This document shows, piece by piece, positions 44,634-53,745 of a DNA stretch of 64,000 bases. The notes beneath the pieces were generated by a model. It was given only the letters and a program-made list of their open reading frames with translations. It ran no database searches and was not told the origin of the DNA. Every line of letters starts with the position of its first letter. The first letter of the stretch is position 1. The position numbers and the translations under genes were made by a program. The DNA is from Deltaproteobacteria bacterium (GTDB taxonomy: Bacteria > Desulfobacterota > Desulfuromonadia > Geobacterales > Geobacteraceae): NCBI GenBank assembly GCA_009668975.1, contig SBEG01000021.1, forward strand, positions 1 through 64,000, written 5' to 3'.

Positions 44634-45329
44634 TCACTGAGAGTGGTTTTCCGTTTGCTCCGCAACCAGAATGGCATTATTGCCTAATTTTGCTGCAATC
44701 TTGTTTGCGTTTGCCTTGTCGAGTTTACTGCCTGATCTCACTCGGTACCAGGTACCTTTCCCAGGGACGGTATATTCTTCAATCCGGGAAGATATGCCGA
44801 TTTTCTGTAATTTCGCTTTTAATACCAGAGCATCTGACTTTTCATTGTAGGCGGCGACCTGCACGGTATAGGTTGTTTTATCGCTGTTATGTCTCGCAGG
44901 GGTTGCTGTCTGTGCATTTTCCCCACTGCGGTGCTGTCGCTGCACGGGATCAGCTTTTGGTGGTGCACTGTTGGGGACTGTTTGTGGTGGCAGGTTGTTT
45001 AATCCGCTACCGATAACCCCTTTATCACCTTTGGGCAAGGTGTAGTAAAAGGTCAGGTCGGGTTCCTTGACCTGTGCTGACGTATCGTTTTTTTTCGCGT
45101 TTTGCGCAGGAACGGGTGGCGCTTGCGCTACCCCCCCCGTATTTGCTGAACCGGTTTGTGAGAGGAGCTTTTTCTGAGGGAGGTATTTAAAGATCAACCA
45201 CCCGGTTGCAAGCCCAAAACCGTAGAGAAAAACGATGCCGCCAAGGATCAGAAGCAACAAAAGTTTGACGGGACGTTTACGCGGCCTATTTTTATTGACC
45301 TGTTTTTTTTGATTGTAATCGAGAGCCAT
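44634..45329 (-). CDS. SPOR-domain cell-division/cell-wall protein
   Basis: A 231-aa single-pass membrane protein. A basic N-terminus is followed by a membrane helix (about 22-48), a Pro/Gln/Lys-rich linker and a C-terminal SPOR domain (about 155-231) with YTVQVAAYNEKSDALVLKAKLQKIG and WYRVRSGSKLDKANA. SPOR domains bind denuded peptidoglycan glycan strands at division septa. It starts 18 nt after the argS stop in an operon that also encodes FtsB, a second division-site protein. Confidence 0.9.
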   Translation of the reverse strand: MALDYNQKKQVNKNRPRKRPVKLLLLLILGGIVFLYGFGLATGWLIFKYLPQKKLLSQTGSANTGGVAQAPPVPAQNAKKNDTSAQVKEPDLTFYYTLPKGDKGVIGSGLNNLPPQTVPNSAPPKADPVQRQHRSGENAQTATPARHNSDKTTYTVQVAAYNEKSDALVLKAKLQKIGISSRIEEYTVPGKGTWYRVRSGSKLDKANANKIAAKLGNNAILVAEQTENHSQ

Positions 45330-45347
45330 AATTTCCGGAACTTTCCG

Positions 45348-47012
45348 TTACATTCGTTCTGGAGCAGATACACCAAGCAGGGTCAGACCGTTTTTCAGGG
45401 TCTGGGCGGTGCATTTAAGAAGCAACAGGCGAGCCGCCGACAATTCCGGGTCTTCCCCGATTACCCTGTGTTTATTGTAAAAACTGTGGAAGAGCCCGGC
45501 AAGATCTTGCAAATAGTAGGTGATCCGGTGAGGCTCGAAATTGAGCGCGCTTCCTTCCACTACTTCGGGGAATTGACCCAACAGTTTGATCAGGGACATC
45601 TCTTCGGAACTTTCAAGTTTTTCCAAAGGAATCTTCGTAAAATCTTCCGGTAAGAGTCCCCGTTCAGTCACCGTCTCAAAGATACTGCAGATACGGGCAT
45701 GGGCATATTGGACATAATAGACCGGGTTTTCGGTGCTTTGGCGTTTCGCGAGTTCCAGGTCAAAATCCAGTTGACTGTCCGAGCGCCGCATGAGGAAAAA
45801 ATATCTGGCAGCGTCACGACCCACTTCGTCCACCACTTCTTTGAGGGTGACAAATTCACCACTTCGGGTGGACATGGCAACCGGCACTCCATCACGCAGC
45901 AGCGAAACGAGCTGCACCAGGATGATTTTAAGATCATCTGCGCTACGGCCAAGACCCTGGACGATCCCTTTCAGGCGCGGAACATAGCCGTGATGGTCTG
46001 CACCCCACACATCGATTACCCAATCAAAGCCGCGTTCAAACTTCTCTTTGTGGTAGGCGATGTCTGAAGCAAAGTAGGTGGTTACCCCATTCCCGCGTAC
46101 AACCACGCGATCTTTGTCATCACCAAAATCGGTGGTGCGGAACCAGAGAGCTCCTTCGTTTTCATATATGTAGCCGCTCTGCTGCATTGAAGAAACAGCT
46201 TCCGCTACTTTTCCGCTATCAAAAAGCGTCTGTTCCGAGAACCAGGTATTATGAACGACCCCGAAATCCTCGAGATCTTGTCTGATCCCTTGCAGGATGA
46301 TGTCTCCGCCAAGCCGGGAAAAAACTGGAATCGACTCTTCCTCCGGAGCGTCGAGATAGCGGGATCCGTATTTCGTCACCAGATCACGGGCGATATCCTT
46401 GATATAATCACCCTGATAGCAATTTTCCGGGAACTCAACAGCTTTGCCGAGCAATTCGCAGTAGCGAAGGTATACGGATCTGCCCAAGGTATCCATCTGG
46501 TTTCCGGCATCGTTTATGTAGTACTCGCGGATGACTTCGAAGCCTGCCGCGGAAAGTATCGAGGCTACGGCATCGCCGGTGGCTGCGCCACGTCCATGAC
46601 CGATGTGAAGAGGGCCGGTAGGGTTCGCGCTGACGAACTCGACCTGTACCTTTTTGCCATTGCCCGCGGTTCCCTTGCCGTAGTTGTCTCCTGCGACAAC
46701 AATTGATTTGAGGGATTGCTGCCAAAGGTCTTTCCTGATGAAAAAATTGATGAAACCGGGGCCGGCAATTTCGACTTTTTCAAGCAACTCTTTGTTGACG
46801 GCCAAATCTTTAACAAGGATTTCCGCAATTTGGCGGGGTGCCTTTTTCTCCGGCTTTGCCAATTGCATAGCGACATTGGTTGCAAAGTCTCCATGCTCCG
46901 TGTGGGCAGGTACTTCTATGACGATTTCCGGCATGAGGCCAGATGAAAGGGTTCCGTTCGCATAACAGTTTTCGAGACACTTTCGGACGTGCTCGAGCAA
47001 GGCTTTCTTCAT
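45348..47012 (-). CDS. argS: Arginyl-tRNA synthetase
   Basis: A 554-aa class I synthetase charging tRNA-Arg. The HIGH signature is in NPTGPLHIGHGRGA, the KMSK-like loop is MSTRSGEF, and the N-terminal additional domain and the C-terminal DALR anticodon-binding domain (ending LTLLGVSAPERM) are complete. Length is normal for bacteria. Its gene lies between ftsB and the SPOR gene on the minus strand, with about 190 bp after ftsB. Confidence 0.97.
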   Translation of the reverse strand: MKKALLEHVRKCLENCYANGTLSSGLMPEIVIEVPAHTEHGDFATNVAMQLAKPEKKAPRQIAEILVKDLAVNKELLEKVEIAGPGFINFFIRKDLWQQSLKSIVVAGDNYGKGTAGNGKKVQVEFVSANPTGPLHIGHGRGAATGDAVASILSAAGFEVIREYYINDAGNQMDTLGRSVYLRYCELLGKAVEFPENCYQGDYIKDIARDLVTKYGSRYLDAPEEESIPVFSRLGGDIILQGIRQDLEDFGVVHNTWFSEQTLFDSGKVAEAVSSMQQSGYIYENEGALWFRTTDFGDDKDRVVVRGNGVTTYFASDIAYHKEKFERGFDWVIDVWGADHHGYVPRLKGIVQGLGRSADDLKIILVQLVSLLRDGVPVAMSTRSGEFVTLKEVVDEVGRDAARYFFLMRRSDSQLDFDLELAKRQSTENPVYYVQYAHARICSIFETVTERGLLPEDFTKIPLEKLESSEEMSLIKLLGQFPEVVEGSALNFEPHRITYYLQDLAGLFHSFYNKHRVIGEDPELSAARLLLLKCTAQTLKNGLTLLGVSAPERM

Positions 47013-47198
47013 TATTCCTCCAAGTGTACTACGTTTCCTATTTCATCCATACTCCGCCATGTCAGGCGCAGAACAGGCCGCATCGGGTCAGGGACCGGAC
47101 ATCTATTCCGGTGCAACACATGTGAAGAGTGGGGGGATTCGCTTTGAAGCCAGAGATCCCGATAACCTCTTTACGCTAATTGTACTGCGATACTTGTT

Positions 47199-47477
47199 TT
47201 ACTTTTTTATGGGGAACTGATAGATGATCTCATTCTTGCGAACGTAGCCGAAATCTTTTCGGGCAAGGCTTTCGAGGTACCGGCGATCAGTCTTCAGAGC
47301 TTCAATTTCTCTCTTGAGCTGGTCATTCTCCAGTTTTACGAGCGCCGTACGTTCCTGAAGCTCATCTTTTTCATGCTTCAGGTGGTGGATGCGCAGAAGG
47401 CCACGTTCGCCAAATACGGTGAAAGAGAGAAAAATGAGGATAAACCCGGCAGGGATGAAGTACATCCGCTTTTTCAT
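47199..47477 (-). CDS. ftsB: FtsB/DivIC-family septum formation initiator
   Basis: A 92-aa protein: short cytoplasmic tail, one membrane helix (about 5-23), then a coiled coil (about 30-70, LKHEKDELQERTALVKLENDQLKREIEALKTD by span) and the C-terminal RKDFGYVRKNEIIYQF, typical of FtsB/DivIC. It forms the FtsQLB complex of the divisome. It starts 11 nt after the uxs stop. Confidence 0.92.
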   Translation of the reverse strand: MKKRMYFIPAGFILIFLSFTVFGERGLLRIHHLKHEKDELQERTALVKLENDQLKREIEALKTDRRYLESLARKDFGYVRKNEIIYQFPIKK

Positions 47478-47488
47478 AGGCTCCGCTC

Positions 47489-48427
47489 TTATGGTTTACA
47501 TGCAAGTATACGAGAAAAATAGTCTATAGTCTTTTTCAGTCCGGCGTCAATATCTGTAATTGGTTCCCAGCCCAATGTATTTCTGGCAAAAGTGATGTCC
47601 GGCTGCCGCTGTTTGGGATCGTCGGATGGGAGCGTCTTGAAAACAATTTTGGATGATGAGCCGGTCAGATTGATAATGCGTGTGGCAAATTCAAGGATCG
47701 ATGTCTCGGTTGGATTACCGATATTCATGGGGCCCGTAATACCTTCGCAATTCATCAATTTCAGCATACCTTCTACCAGATCATCGACGAAACAGAAAGA
47801 ACGGGTCTGGCTGCCGTCACCGTAGACAGTGATATCTTCATTGCGCAGGGCCTGGACAATGAAATTGGATACTACGCGGCCGTCGTTGAGGGCCATGCGT
47901 GGTCCATAGGTATTGAAGATCCGGATAATCCTGATGTCCACCGAGTTCTGTCGATGGTAATCCATCATCAGAGTTTCAGCGACTCTTTTACCCTCGTCAT
48001 AGCAGCTTCTCAGGCCGATTGGATTGACATTCCCCCAATACTCTTCCGACTGAGGATGAACCAGCGGGTCGCCGTACACTTCGGATGTTGATGCCTGAAG
48101 AATGCGTGCTTTTACGCGCTTCGCCAGTCCCAGCATATTGATCATTCCCATTACGCTGGTCTTGATGGTTTTTACCGGATTGTACTGGTAATGGACCGGT
48201 GATGCGGGGCAGGCTAAATTGAAGATCCGGTCAATTTCCAGAAGGATCGGTTCCGTGACATCGTGCCGAATCAGCTCGAAGCGGTGACTGTCCAGAAGGT
48301 GATCGATGTTTTTCTTGCTGCCGGTAAAAAAATTATCGAGGCAGAGGACATCATGACCCTCCCTGACGAGCCTGTCACAGAGATGCGAGCCGATAAAACC
48401 AGCGCCGCCGGTAACCAGTATCCTCAT
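47489..48427 (-). CDS. UDP-glucuronate decarboxylase (UDP-xylose synthase)
   Basis: A 312-aa short-chain dehydrogenase/epimerase. The NAD-binding [11 protein letters not shown] and the catalytic residues in TSEVYG and SCYDEGKR (Tyr-x3-Lys) are present. The lengths and the [18 protein letters not shown] and YDEGKR patterns match UDP-glucuronate decarboxylase, which converts UDP-glucuronate to UDP-xylose. The Ugd gene 3 nt upstream would supply UDP-glucuronate. A related dTDP-glucose dehydratase-like activity cannot be excluded. Confidence 0.9.
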   Translation of the reverse strand: MRILVTGGAGFIGSHLCDRLVREGHDVLCLDNFFTGSKKNIDHLLDSHRFELIRHDVTEPILLEIDRIFNLACPASPVHYQYNPVKTIKTSVMGMINMLGLAKRVKARILQASTSEVYGDPLVHPQSEEYWGNVNPIGLRSCYDEGKRVAETLMMDYHRQNSVDIRIIRIFNTYGPRMALNDGRVVSNFIVQALRNEDITVYGDGSQTRSFCFVDDLVEGMLKLMNCEGITGPMNIGNPTETSILEFATRIINLTGSSSKIVFKTLPSDDPKQRQPDITFARNTLGWEPITDIDAGLKKTIDYFSRILACKP

Positions 48428-48430
48428 TTT

Positions 48431-49789
48431 CTAGCCCCTTTCCGAGCTGAACTGCCTGCCATTGCGGCCGATGGCGAAATATTCAAAGCCGATATGCTTC
48501 ATTCTTCTCGGCTCATACAGGTTACGGCCGTCAAAGATAACCGGCTTGGTAAGCAGCTCATTGATCCGCTCGAAATCGGGGTTGCGGTACTCGTTCCATT
48601 CCGTAACGATCACCAGTGCATCGGCACCCGAAAGTATCTCGTATTCGTTGGTATTATATTCAATACGGTTACCAAAAACCTTTTCCGCTTCCTTCAGCGC
48701 CACCGGGTCGTGAACACGTACCTTGGCTCCCGCTTCCAGGAGTTTGTTAATAATGACAATCGACGGAGCTTCGCGCATATCATCGGTACGGGGTTTGAAG
48801 GCCAGGCCCCAGAGGGCAATGGACTTTCCTTCCAGAGGCTTTGCCGCCGCAGGATCGCCGAAATAGGCAATTACCTTGCGGGGCAGGATCTGCTTCTGCC
48901 GTTCGTTGACCTCTTCAACCGCTTTCAGCAACAGGAAGTCATAGTGGTTTTCTTCCGCGGTCATCACCAGGGCCTTCACATCCTTGGGAAAACAGGAACC
49001 GCCGTAGCCGACTCCGGGAAAGAGGAAGTCGTAGCCGATGCGGGAGTCCGAACCGATCCCTTCTCGTACCGCGGTTACATCCGCACCCAGGGCCTCACAA
49101 AGATTTGCCACCTGGTTCATGAAAGAGATCTTGGTGGCGAGCATGGCATTGGCTGCATACTTGGTCATCTCCGAACTGCGCACGTCCATTACGATGATGC
49201 GATTGGTCCGGCGCATGAACGGGGCATAGAGCTCCTTCATGATCTCGGCGGTACGCACATCGTCCACGCCGATCACCACCCGGTCCGGTTTCATGAAATC
49301 ATCGATGGCCGCTCCTTCTTTCAGGAACTCGGGATTGGAAACCACGTCAAATTCGATAGCCACGTTGCGGGCTTCCAGCTCTTCGCGAATAGCAGCACGC
49401 ACCAGGTCGGCTGTGCCGACCGGAACCGTGGACTTGTTGACAATAATCTTAAAGGTATCCATGGCGCGGCCGATCTCTCTGGCCACGGTGGTGACATGCA
49501 TGAGGTCCGCGGACCCGTCCTCTCCCGGAGGGGTACCGACAGCGATAAATTGGAGAAGGGAATTCTTTACCGAGCCAGGCAGGTCGGTGCTGAAGCTGAG
49601 ACGGCCTTCTTCAGTGTTTTTGAGGATCAGTTCCTTCAGTCCCGGTTCGTAAATGGGGATAATACCGTTTTTCAAACCTTCGATCTTTGCTTCATCAATA
49701 TCAACGCAAGTAACCGTATTACCGCTTTCGGCAAAACAGGTTCCAACAACCAGACCGACATAGCCGGTGCCGATAACACAAATTTTCAT
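48431..49789 (-). CDS. ugd: UDP-glucose 6-dehydrogenase
   Basis: A 452-aa enzyme that oxidises UDP-glucose to UDP-glucuronate with two NAD. The N-terminal Rossmann fold begins [24 protein letters not shown], the catalytic Cys is in [16 protein letters not shown] and the C-terminal UDP-binding domain is complete. First gene of ugd-uxs-ftsB-argS-SPOR; the sugar products feed extracellular polysaccharide or LPS synthesis. Confidence 0.95.
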   Translation of the reverse strand: MKICVIGTGYVGLVVGTCFAESGNTVTCVDIDEAKIEGLKNGIIPIYEPGLKELILKNTEEGRLSFSTDLPGSVKNSLLQFIAVGTPPGEDGSADLMHVTTVAREIGRAMDTFKIIVNKSTVPVGTADLVRAAIREELEARNVAIEFDVVSNPEFLKEGAAIDDFMKPDRVVIGVDDVRTAEIMKELYAPFMRRTNRIIVMDVRSSEMTKYAANAMLATKISFMNQVANLCEALGADVTAVREGIGSDSRIGYDFLFPGVGYGGSCFPKDVKALVMTAEENHYDFLLLKAVEEVNERQKQILPRKVIAYFGDPAAAKPLEGKSIALWGLAFKPRTDDMREAPSIVIINKLLEAGAKVRVHDPVALKEAEKVFGNRIEYNTNEYEILSGADALVIVTEWNEYRNPDFERINELLTKPVIFDGRNLYEPRRMKHIGFEYFAIGRNGRQFSSERG

Positions 49790-50048
49790 ATTTTTAAAAC
49801 CTCAGGTAAAATCGGAATCCAGGATTTCCTCGGCATGTTTCAATTCAGGATCAGCCCTGCTAACCTCAGAACAAAAAGATACCCTGCTTCTTTAAGCAGT
49901 TCTTATAGCACACAAATGCGTCATCCTGCCAGAATTTTCCGTAAGAAAATAACAGGTTTGTACCAGTTGTGAGATTTTCGAGGAGAGAGCGGATTTCGTA
50001 GTGCAATCAGTACTGGCCTAGCGTATTCTCAAGTGCCAAATCTAAAGC
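49790..50048. other. Intergenic region upstream of ugd
   Basis: About 260 bp with the ugd promoter region on the minus strand and the tail of the tRNA-Ala transcript. No gene seen. Confidence 0.4.
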
Positions 50049-50078
50049 AAAAAAGGGTCCGGCGTAATCGCCGAACCC
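50049..50078 (-). terminator. Terminator after tRNA-Ala
   Basis: On the minus strand GGGTTCGGCG (50078-50069) pairs with CGCCGGACCC (50064-50055) across ATTA and is followed by six T residues. Confidence 0.9.
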
Positions 50079-50090
50079 TTTCTGAATGTT

Positions 50091-50166
50091 TGGTGGAGCT
50101 GGACGGGATCGAACCGACTACCTCTTGACTGCCAGTCAAGCGCTCTCCCAATTGAGCTACAGCCCC
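50091..50166 (-). tRNA. tRNA-Ala (GGC)
   Basis: A 76-nt cloverleaf with encoded CCA. It starts GGGGCTGTAGCTCAATTGGGAGAGCG, has anticodon loop CTGGCAG (anticodon GGC) and a TTCGATC T-loop. The acceptor stem is fully paired. Confidence 0.95.
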
Positions 50167-50180
50167 ATTCAAGGAGACCT

Positions 50181-50209
50181 TTTATAACAAATACGAAATG
50201 GCGTGTCAA
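50181..50209 (-). promoter_or_regulatory. Sigma-70 promoter of tRNA-Ala
   Basis: On the minus strand, TTGACA (50209-50204), 17 nt, TATAAA (50186-50181). The -10 ends 14 bp before the tRNA start. Confidence 0.85.
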
Positions 50210-50267
50210 TAAAATTTCTCTTCCGAGAGTGCAACATTTTTGATGTCATATTTTGTGTTTTTCTTCC

Positions 50268-50296
50268 TTGACGGCGTTGGAGGCTTTCGCTATAAT
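50268..50296 (+). promoter_or_regulatory. Sigma-70 promoter of tRNA-Leu
   Basis: TTGACG (50268-50273), 17 nt, TATAAT (50291-50296), with the tRNA starting 12 bp later. Near-consensus. Confidence 0.9.
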
Positions 50297-50308
50297 CCCG
50301 ACACATTT

Positions 50309-50395
50309 GCCGGAGTGGTGAAATTGGTAGACGCACGGGACTCAAAATCCCGCGGGGGCAACTCCGTGTCGGTTCGATTCCGACCTCCGGCACCA
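50309..50395 (+). tRNA. tRNA-Leu (CAA)
   Basis: An 87-nt tRNA with long variable arm and encoded CCA. It starts GCCGGAGTGGTGAAATTGGT, with anticodon loop CTCAAAA (anticodon CAA) and T-loop TTCGATTC. Fully paired acceptor stem. Confidence 0.95.
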
Positions 50396-50405
50396 ATAAC
50401 TAATC

Positions 50406-50437
50406 AAGGGTTAGCGTTGAACGCTAACCCTTTTTTC
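50406..50437 (+). terminator. Terminator after tRNA-Leu
   Basis: GGGTTAGCGTT (50408-50418) pairs with AACGCTAACCC (50420-50430), followed by six T residues. Confidence 0.92.
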
Positions 50438-50590
50438 GTTTCCAGTCAGCAATTCCCCGCCTTCAGCTGCTACGCCAAAGTAATAGTGTATACTTTTCCT
50501 AAATGAAGCTGAATCCAGTGCATACTTTCGTTTCGGCTGAGAACAGGTAACGACTTGCATTCTTTGTATTTCGCAGAAAGGAGTCAGAGC

Positions 50591-51382
50591 ATGAAGATCT
50601 TAACGTATGTACTTGCTGTAATGATAGCGGCATTGACCGGCGTGGCCGAAGCAAAACTTGTAACAAAAACTGTTGAGTACCGCCAGGGAAATACCGTTCT
50701 GGAAGGATATTTAGTATACGACGATGCAGTTACCGGGCAGCGCCCGGGGATTTTAGTGGTGCATGAATGGACCGGGCTTGGTAAATACGCCCGGAACCGT
50801 GCTGCTCAGTTGGCATCTTTGGGCTACGTGGCCTTTGCCGCGGACATTTATGGCAAAGGGATCAGGCCGAATTCGCCTGCGGAGGCGGGAAAAGAAGCAG
50901 GGAAATATCTATCAGATCGAAAGCTGCTGAGATTACGGGCAATTGCCGGCTTGGAAGAACTGCTCAAACAGCCGCAGGTTGATCCCCCGAGGGTTGCCGC
51001 CATCGGCTACTGCTTCGGCGGGACGACTGTGCTGGAATTGGCAAGAAGTGGTGCAGAACTGTATGGTGTAGTGAGCTTTCATGGCGGATTGAGCAGTGAG
51101 AAGCCCTCAGACGGGAAAAATATCAGGGCCAAGGTGCTGGTCCTTCATGGGGCAGAAGATCCCCACGTACCGCCTCAGCAGGTGTCTGCTTTTCACGAAG
51201 AGATGCGGAACGGTGGGGTGGATTGGTACATGGTGTCCTACGGTGGCGCCGTGCACAGTTTCACTAACCCCGATTCGGGAAATGATCCTGCGAGGGGGAA
51301 TGCCTATAACGAGAATGCAGATCGGCGGTCCTGGTCGGCAATGAAAAGTTTTTTTGCGGAAATTTTCGCACCGAAGCAGTAA
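50591..51382 (+). CDS. Dienelactone hydrolase-family exported protein
   Basis: About 263 aa alpha/beta hydrolase. A signal peptide (about 1-20, ending GVAEA) precedes the mature domain. The dienelactone hydrolase triad is complete: nucleophilic Cys in AIGYCFGGTTVLE, Asp in HGAEDPHVPP and His in GGAVHSFTNP. The ATG at 50591 is preferred because AAGGAG lies just upstream and reveals the signal peptide; an upstream start at 50555 adds twelve residues. Substrate unknown; the family cleaves lactones and ester-like bonds. Monocistronic, ended by a hairpin. Confidence 0.88.
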   Translation: MKILTYVLAVMIAALTGVAEAKLVTKTVEYRQGNTVLEGYLVYDDAVTGQRPGILVVHEWTGLGKYARNRAAQLASLGYVAFAADIYGKGIRPNSPAEAGKEAGKYLSDRKLLRLRAIAGLEELLKQPQVDPPRVAAIGYCFGGTTVLELARSGAELYGVVSFHGGLSSEKPSDGKNIRAKVLVLHGAEDPHVPPQQVSAFHEEMRNGGVDWYMVSYGGAVHSFTNPDSGNDPARGNAYNENADRRSWSAMKSFFAEIFAPKQ

Positions 51383-51438
51383 TACAACAATCCAAAGTTT
51401 GCCTTGAGTAGATTTTTCATCTCGTATCTTCTTCTCAC

Positions 51439-51466
51439 GGCTGCCCGTAAATGGGCAGCCTTCCTT
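51439..51466 (+). terminator. Terminator after dienelactone hydrolase gene
   Basis: GGCTGCCC (51439-51446) pairs with GGGCAGCC (51453-51460), followed by TTCCTT. Confidence 0.75.
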
Positions 51467-51686
51467 CCTATATAACTTGAATATTCCGATAGAAAAATAT
51501 AAAGTGACTGCCGCGTAGGTAAGGATTGTGATATTTCCCAACCAATTCATCCAGTGAGATGATTTCGAAAATTTGATTCACCGGAAATGCGGTAATTTCG
51601 TGGTCTGTTTCTTCGATCGCGGGACAGCTGCTGAGGTTTTTTTGCGAATTTTGCAAGTATTCCTAGGTTAAGGAGCCTTATTCAGC

Positions 51687-53396
51687 ATGAAGCAAGCCGA
51701 TCTTGTTCTCATACATCCCCCGAGTGTCTATAAGTTTCGAGAACTTCCCATCTTTTATGGTCCGGTCAGCGAGGTAATTCCTTCCACGTCGATTTTTGAG
51801 AATTACCCGATCGGCTTTCTGACCCTTTCTGAGTATCTCACCAGGCACGGCATATCAGTCAGGATCGTAAATCTGGCCAACAAGATGCTCAAGGAGGCAA
51901 AGTTTGATCCGGAAGCATTTGTCTCCCGACTCAAGCCGGCCGCCTTCGGCATCGATCTGCACTGGCTGCCGCACGCCGATGGCAGTCTCAGCCTCGCCGA
52001 AATATTGAAAAAGCAGCATCCTGACACACCGATTATCTTCGGCGGCCTTTCCTCAACCCATTACCACCTGGAAATCATGCGTGATTATCCTTTCGTCGAT
52101 TTCGTCATGTGTGGCGATTCGACGGAAGAGCCGATGAAACAACTTCTGGAAGCCATCAAAAACGGCGGTGATTTCGCTGCTATTCCGAATCTGGTATGGC
52201 GCAACGCCGCCGGTGAGACGGTGGTGAATGGTCTTACCTGCCAGCCGCAGAATCTCGATTACGTGAACTTTGATTATGCCCATCTTTTCAAGATGGCAGT
52301 GAAATACCGTGATCTGTCCGGGTATCTGCCCTTCCGCGATTGGCTGAAGAATCCGGTCATGGGGGTATTTTCCAGCAGGGGCTGTCATCACGACTGTGCC
52401 TCCTGCGGAGGCTCTTCCTCCGCCTTTGAAAAGATGTGCGTCCGGGAGCACCCGGCATTTCGCGCCCCGGAGCTTCTGGCAAAGGACATCAAGAATATCT
52501 CCCGCTATACCGGCGCTCCGATCATGGTCATCGGCGATCTTCTCCAGGCTGGCAGAAAATATGCAGAGGATTTCTTGGTCGCCATCAAAAAGCAGCGGGT
52601 CCGAAATGAAATTGCCATTGAATTTTTCAACCCGCCCACCGGCGATTTCGTTCAAAAAGTTTCCGCTTCGCTGACGAATTTCAATGTGGAAATATCGCCC
52701 GAGTCCCATGACGTGCAGGTGAGGAAGGCGTTCGGCAAAACCTACGATAATGCCCGACTGGAAGAGTCCATTGCTGCCTTTGAGCGCAGCAATTGCAAAA
52801 GGATAGATCTTTTTTTCATGGTCGGGTTGCCGTATCAAACATATCAGTCCGTGATGGATACCGTCGAGTATTGCGGCGAACTGATGAGCAAATACGGCGG
52901 TTCCGGAAAAATTCTGCCCTTTATCGCCCCGTTGGCGCCTTTTGTTGATCCCAGCAGCCGATTTTTCGAAGAACCGGAGAAGTACGGCTATCGGCTTTTT
53001 TACAAAACACTGAAAGAGCATCGACAGGCCCTGCTCACCTCGAACTGGAAGCAACGGCTGAATTACGAGACAGAGTGGATGACTCGGGATGATATCGTTA
53101 ATGCGACTTATGACGGAGCTTTGAAGCTGGTCGAGTTGAAAGCCGCATTCGGTCTTACTGAGCGCAGCAAGGCAGAAGAAATCATCCGCCATATCCGCCG
53201 GGCGAAAGACCTGATCAAGAGAATGGAAGAGTCAACGGTTATGGATGATTCCCTCAGACAGGAAATATTCAGGATGAACCCCATCGAATCCCTGTGTGAC
53301 CGGCACGAGATGGAATGGCCGGTGATCGGGCAGCGTTTGAAACTGATGAATGTTTTCAAGCTGTTGCTTCGTCGGACTCCGGTATTGGGGACGTAA
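51687..53396 (+). CDS. B12-binding radical SAM protein, Ta0216-like
   Basis: A 569-aa protein. A cobalamin-binding N-terminal domain (residues 1 to about 165, with LIHPPSVYKF and IIFGGLSSTHYH) is followed by a radical SAM core whose cluster ligands are Cys233, Cys237 and Cys240 in RGCHHDCASCGG. The CGG after the cluster motif is characteristic of the Ta0216-type B12/radical SAM family, whose chemistry is unknown. No PqqD-like domain and no small peptide gene are apparent nearby. GTTAAGGAG lies before the ATG. Monocistronic, with a terminator downstream. Confidence 0.85.
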   Translation: MKQADLVLIHPPSVYKFRELPIFYGPVSEVIPSTSIFENYPIGFLTLSEYLTRHGISVRIVNLANKMLKEAKFDPEAFVSRLKPAAFGIDLHWLPHADGSLSLAEILKKQHPDTPIIFGGLSSTHYHLEIMRDYPFVDFVMCGDSTEEPMKQLLEAIKNGGDFAAIPNLVWRNAAGETVVNGLTCQPQNLDYVNFDYAHLFKMAVKYRDLSGYLPFRDWLKNPVMGVFSSRGCHHDCASCGGSSSAFEKMCVREHPAFRAPELLAKDIKNISRYTGAPIMVIGDLLQAGRKYAEDFLVAIKKQRVRNEIAIEFFNPPTGDFVQKVSASLTNFNVEISPESHDVQVRKAFGKTYDNARLEESIAAFERSNCKRIDLFFMVGLPYQTYQSVMDTVEYCGELMSKYGGSGKILPFIAPLAPFVDPSSRFFEEPEKYGYRLFYKTLKEHRQALLTSNWKQRLNYETEWMTRDDIVNATYDGALKLVELKAAFGLTERSKAEEIIRHIRRAKDLIKRMEESTVMDDSLRQEIFRMNPIESLCDRHEMEWPVIGQRLKLMNVFKLLLRRTPVLGT

Positions 53397-53454
53397 CATC
53401 TGACACTGCTTTTTTTGCAGTTGCCTGCGCCTATTCTGCGCAAGAACGAAAAGA

Positions 53455-53490
53455 AGAAGGCCATATCCATTAAGGGACATGGCCTTTTTC
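53455..53490 (+). terminator. Terminator after second B12 radical SAM gene
   Basis: AAGGCCAT (53457-53464) pairs with ATGGCCTT (53479-53486), followed by TTTCTTT; the 5' side is A-rich, so it may work in both directions. Confidence 0.85.
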
Positions 53491-53550
53491 TTTAAACGAC
53501 ATGTAGAAGTGCCGGGCCAGGAGCAGGGGGGTGAAGTGAAGGAAGTGCTT

Positions 53551-53584
53551 GTGGAATATTCTATTGTAGTGAAGAATATTCTAC
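53551..53584. promoter_or_regulatory. Two GAATATTC palindromes 20 bp apart upstream of the two-component genes
   Basis: Cores GAATATTC at 53554-53561 and 53574-53581, exactly 20 bp apart (two helical turns). The second is the full AGAATATTCT palindrome. They lie 83 and 103 bp upstream of a sigma-54-like promoter, the normal position for an enhancer bound by an NtrC-type regulator. Confidence 0.65.
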
Positions 53585-53657
53585 AGACATTACTCTATCC
53601 TTTGCTAAAATGTCTCTATGCACAGCTTCATTACTGAGGAATTCGCTGCATCGGAAT

Positions 53658-53673
53658 TTGGTATGCTCCTTGT
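53658..53673 (+). promoter_or_regulatory. Candidate sigma-54 promoter of the two-component operon
   Basis: TTGGTATGCTCCTTGT matches the -24/-12 pattern (GG-N10-G) with a final T in place of the usual C. It lies 73 bp before the histidine kinase start, downstream of paired GAATATTC sites. Confidence 0.55.
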
Positions 53674-53745
53674 AGACATTGCTATTGAATAAAAATACTG
53701 TCAGATGCTGTACAAATAGAAATTAACAGCCGGGGAATACCTCCC

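Noticed and set aside
48263-49972. 569-codon plus-strand frame opposite ugd/uxs
   Set aside because: Antisense shadow of two clear enzymes; no ribosome site and no domain.
51479-51486. Extra GAATATTC core in front of the second radical SAM gene
   Set aside because: Only the 8-bp core, single copy and no metal gene nearby; one such 8-mer is expected by chance in 64 kb.
51468-51656. 62-codon minus-strand frame between dienelactone hydrolase and radical SAM genes
   Set aside because: TTG start with a weak AGGA site, no family recognised. Kept as a possible small gene but not supported.
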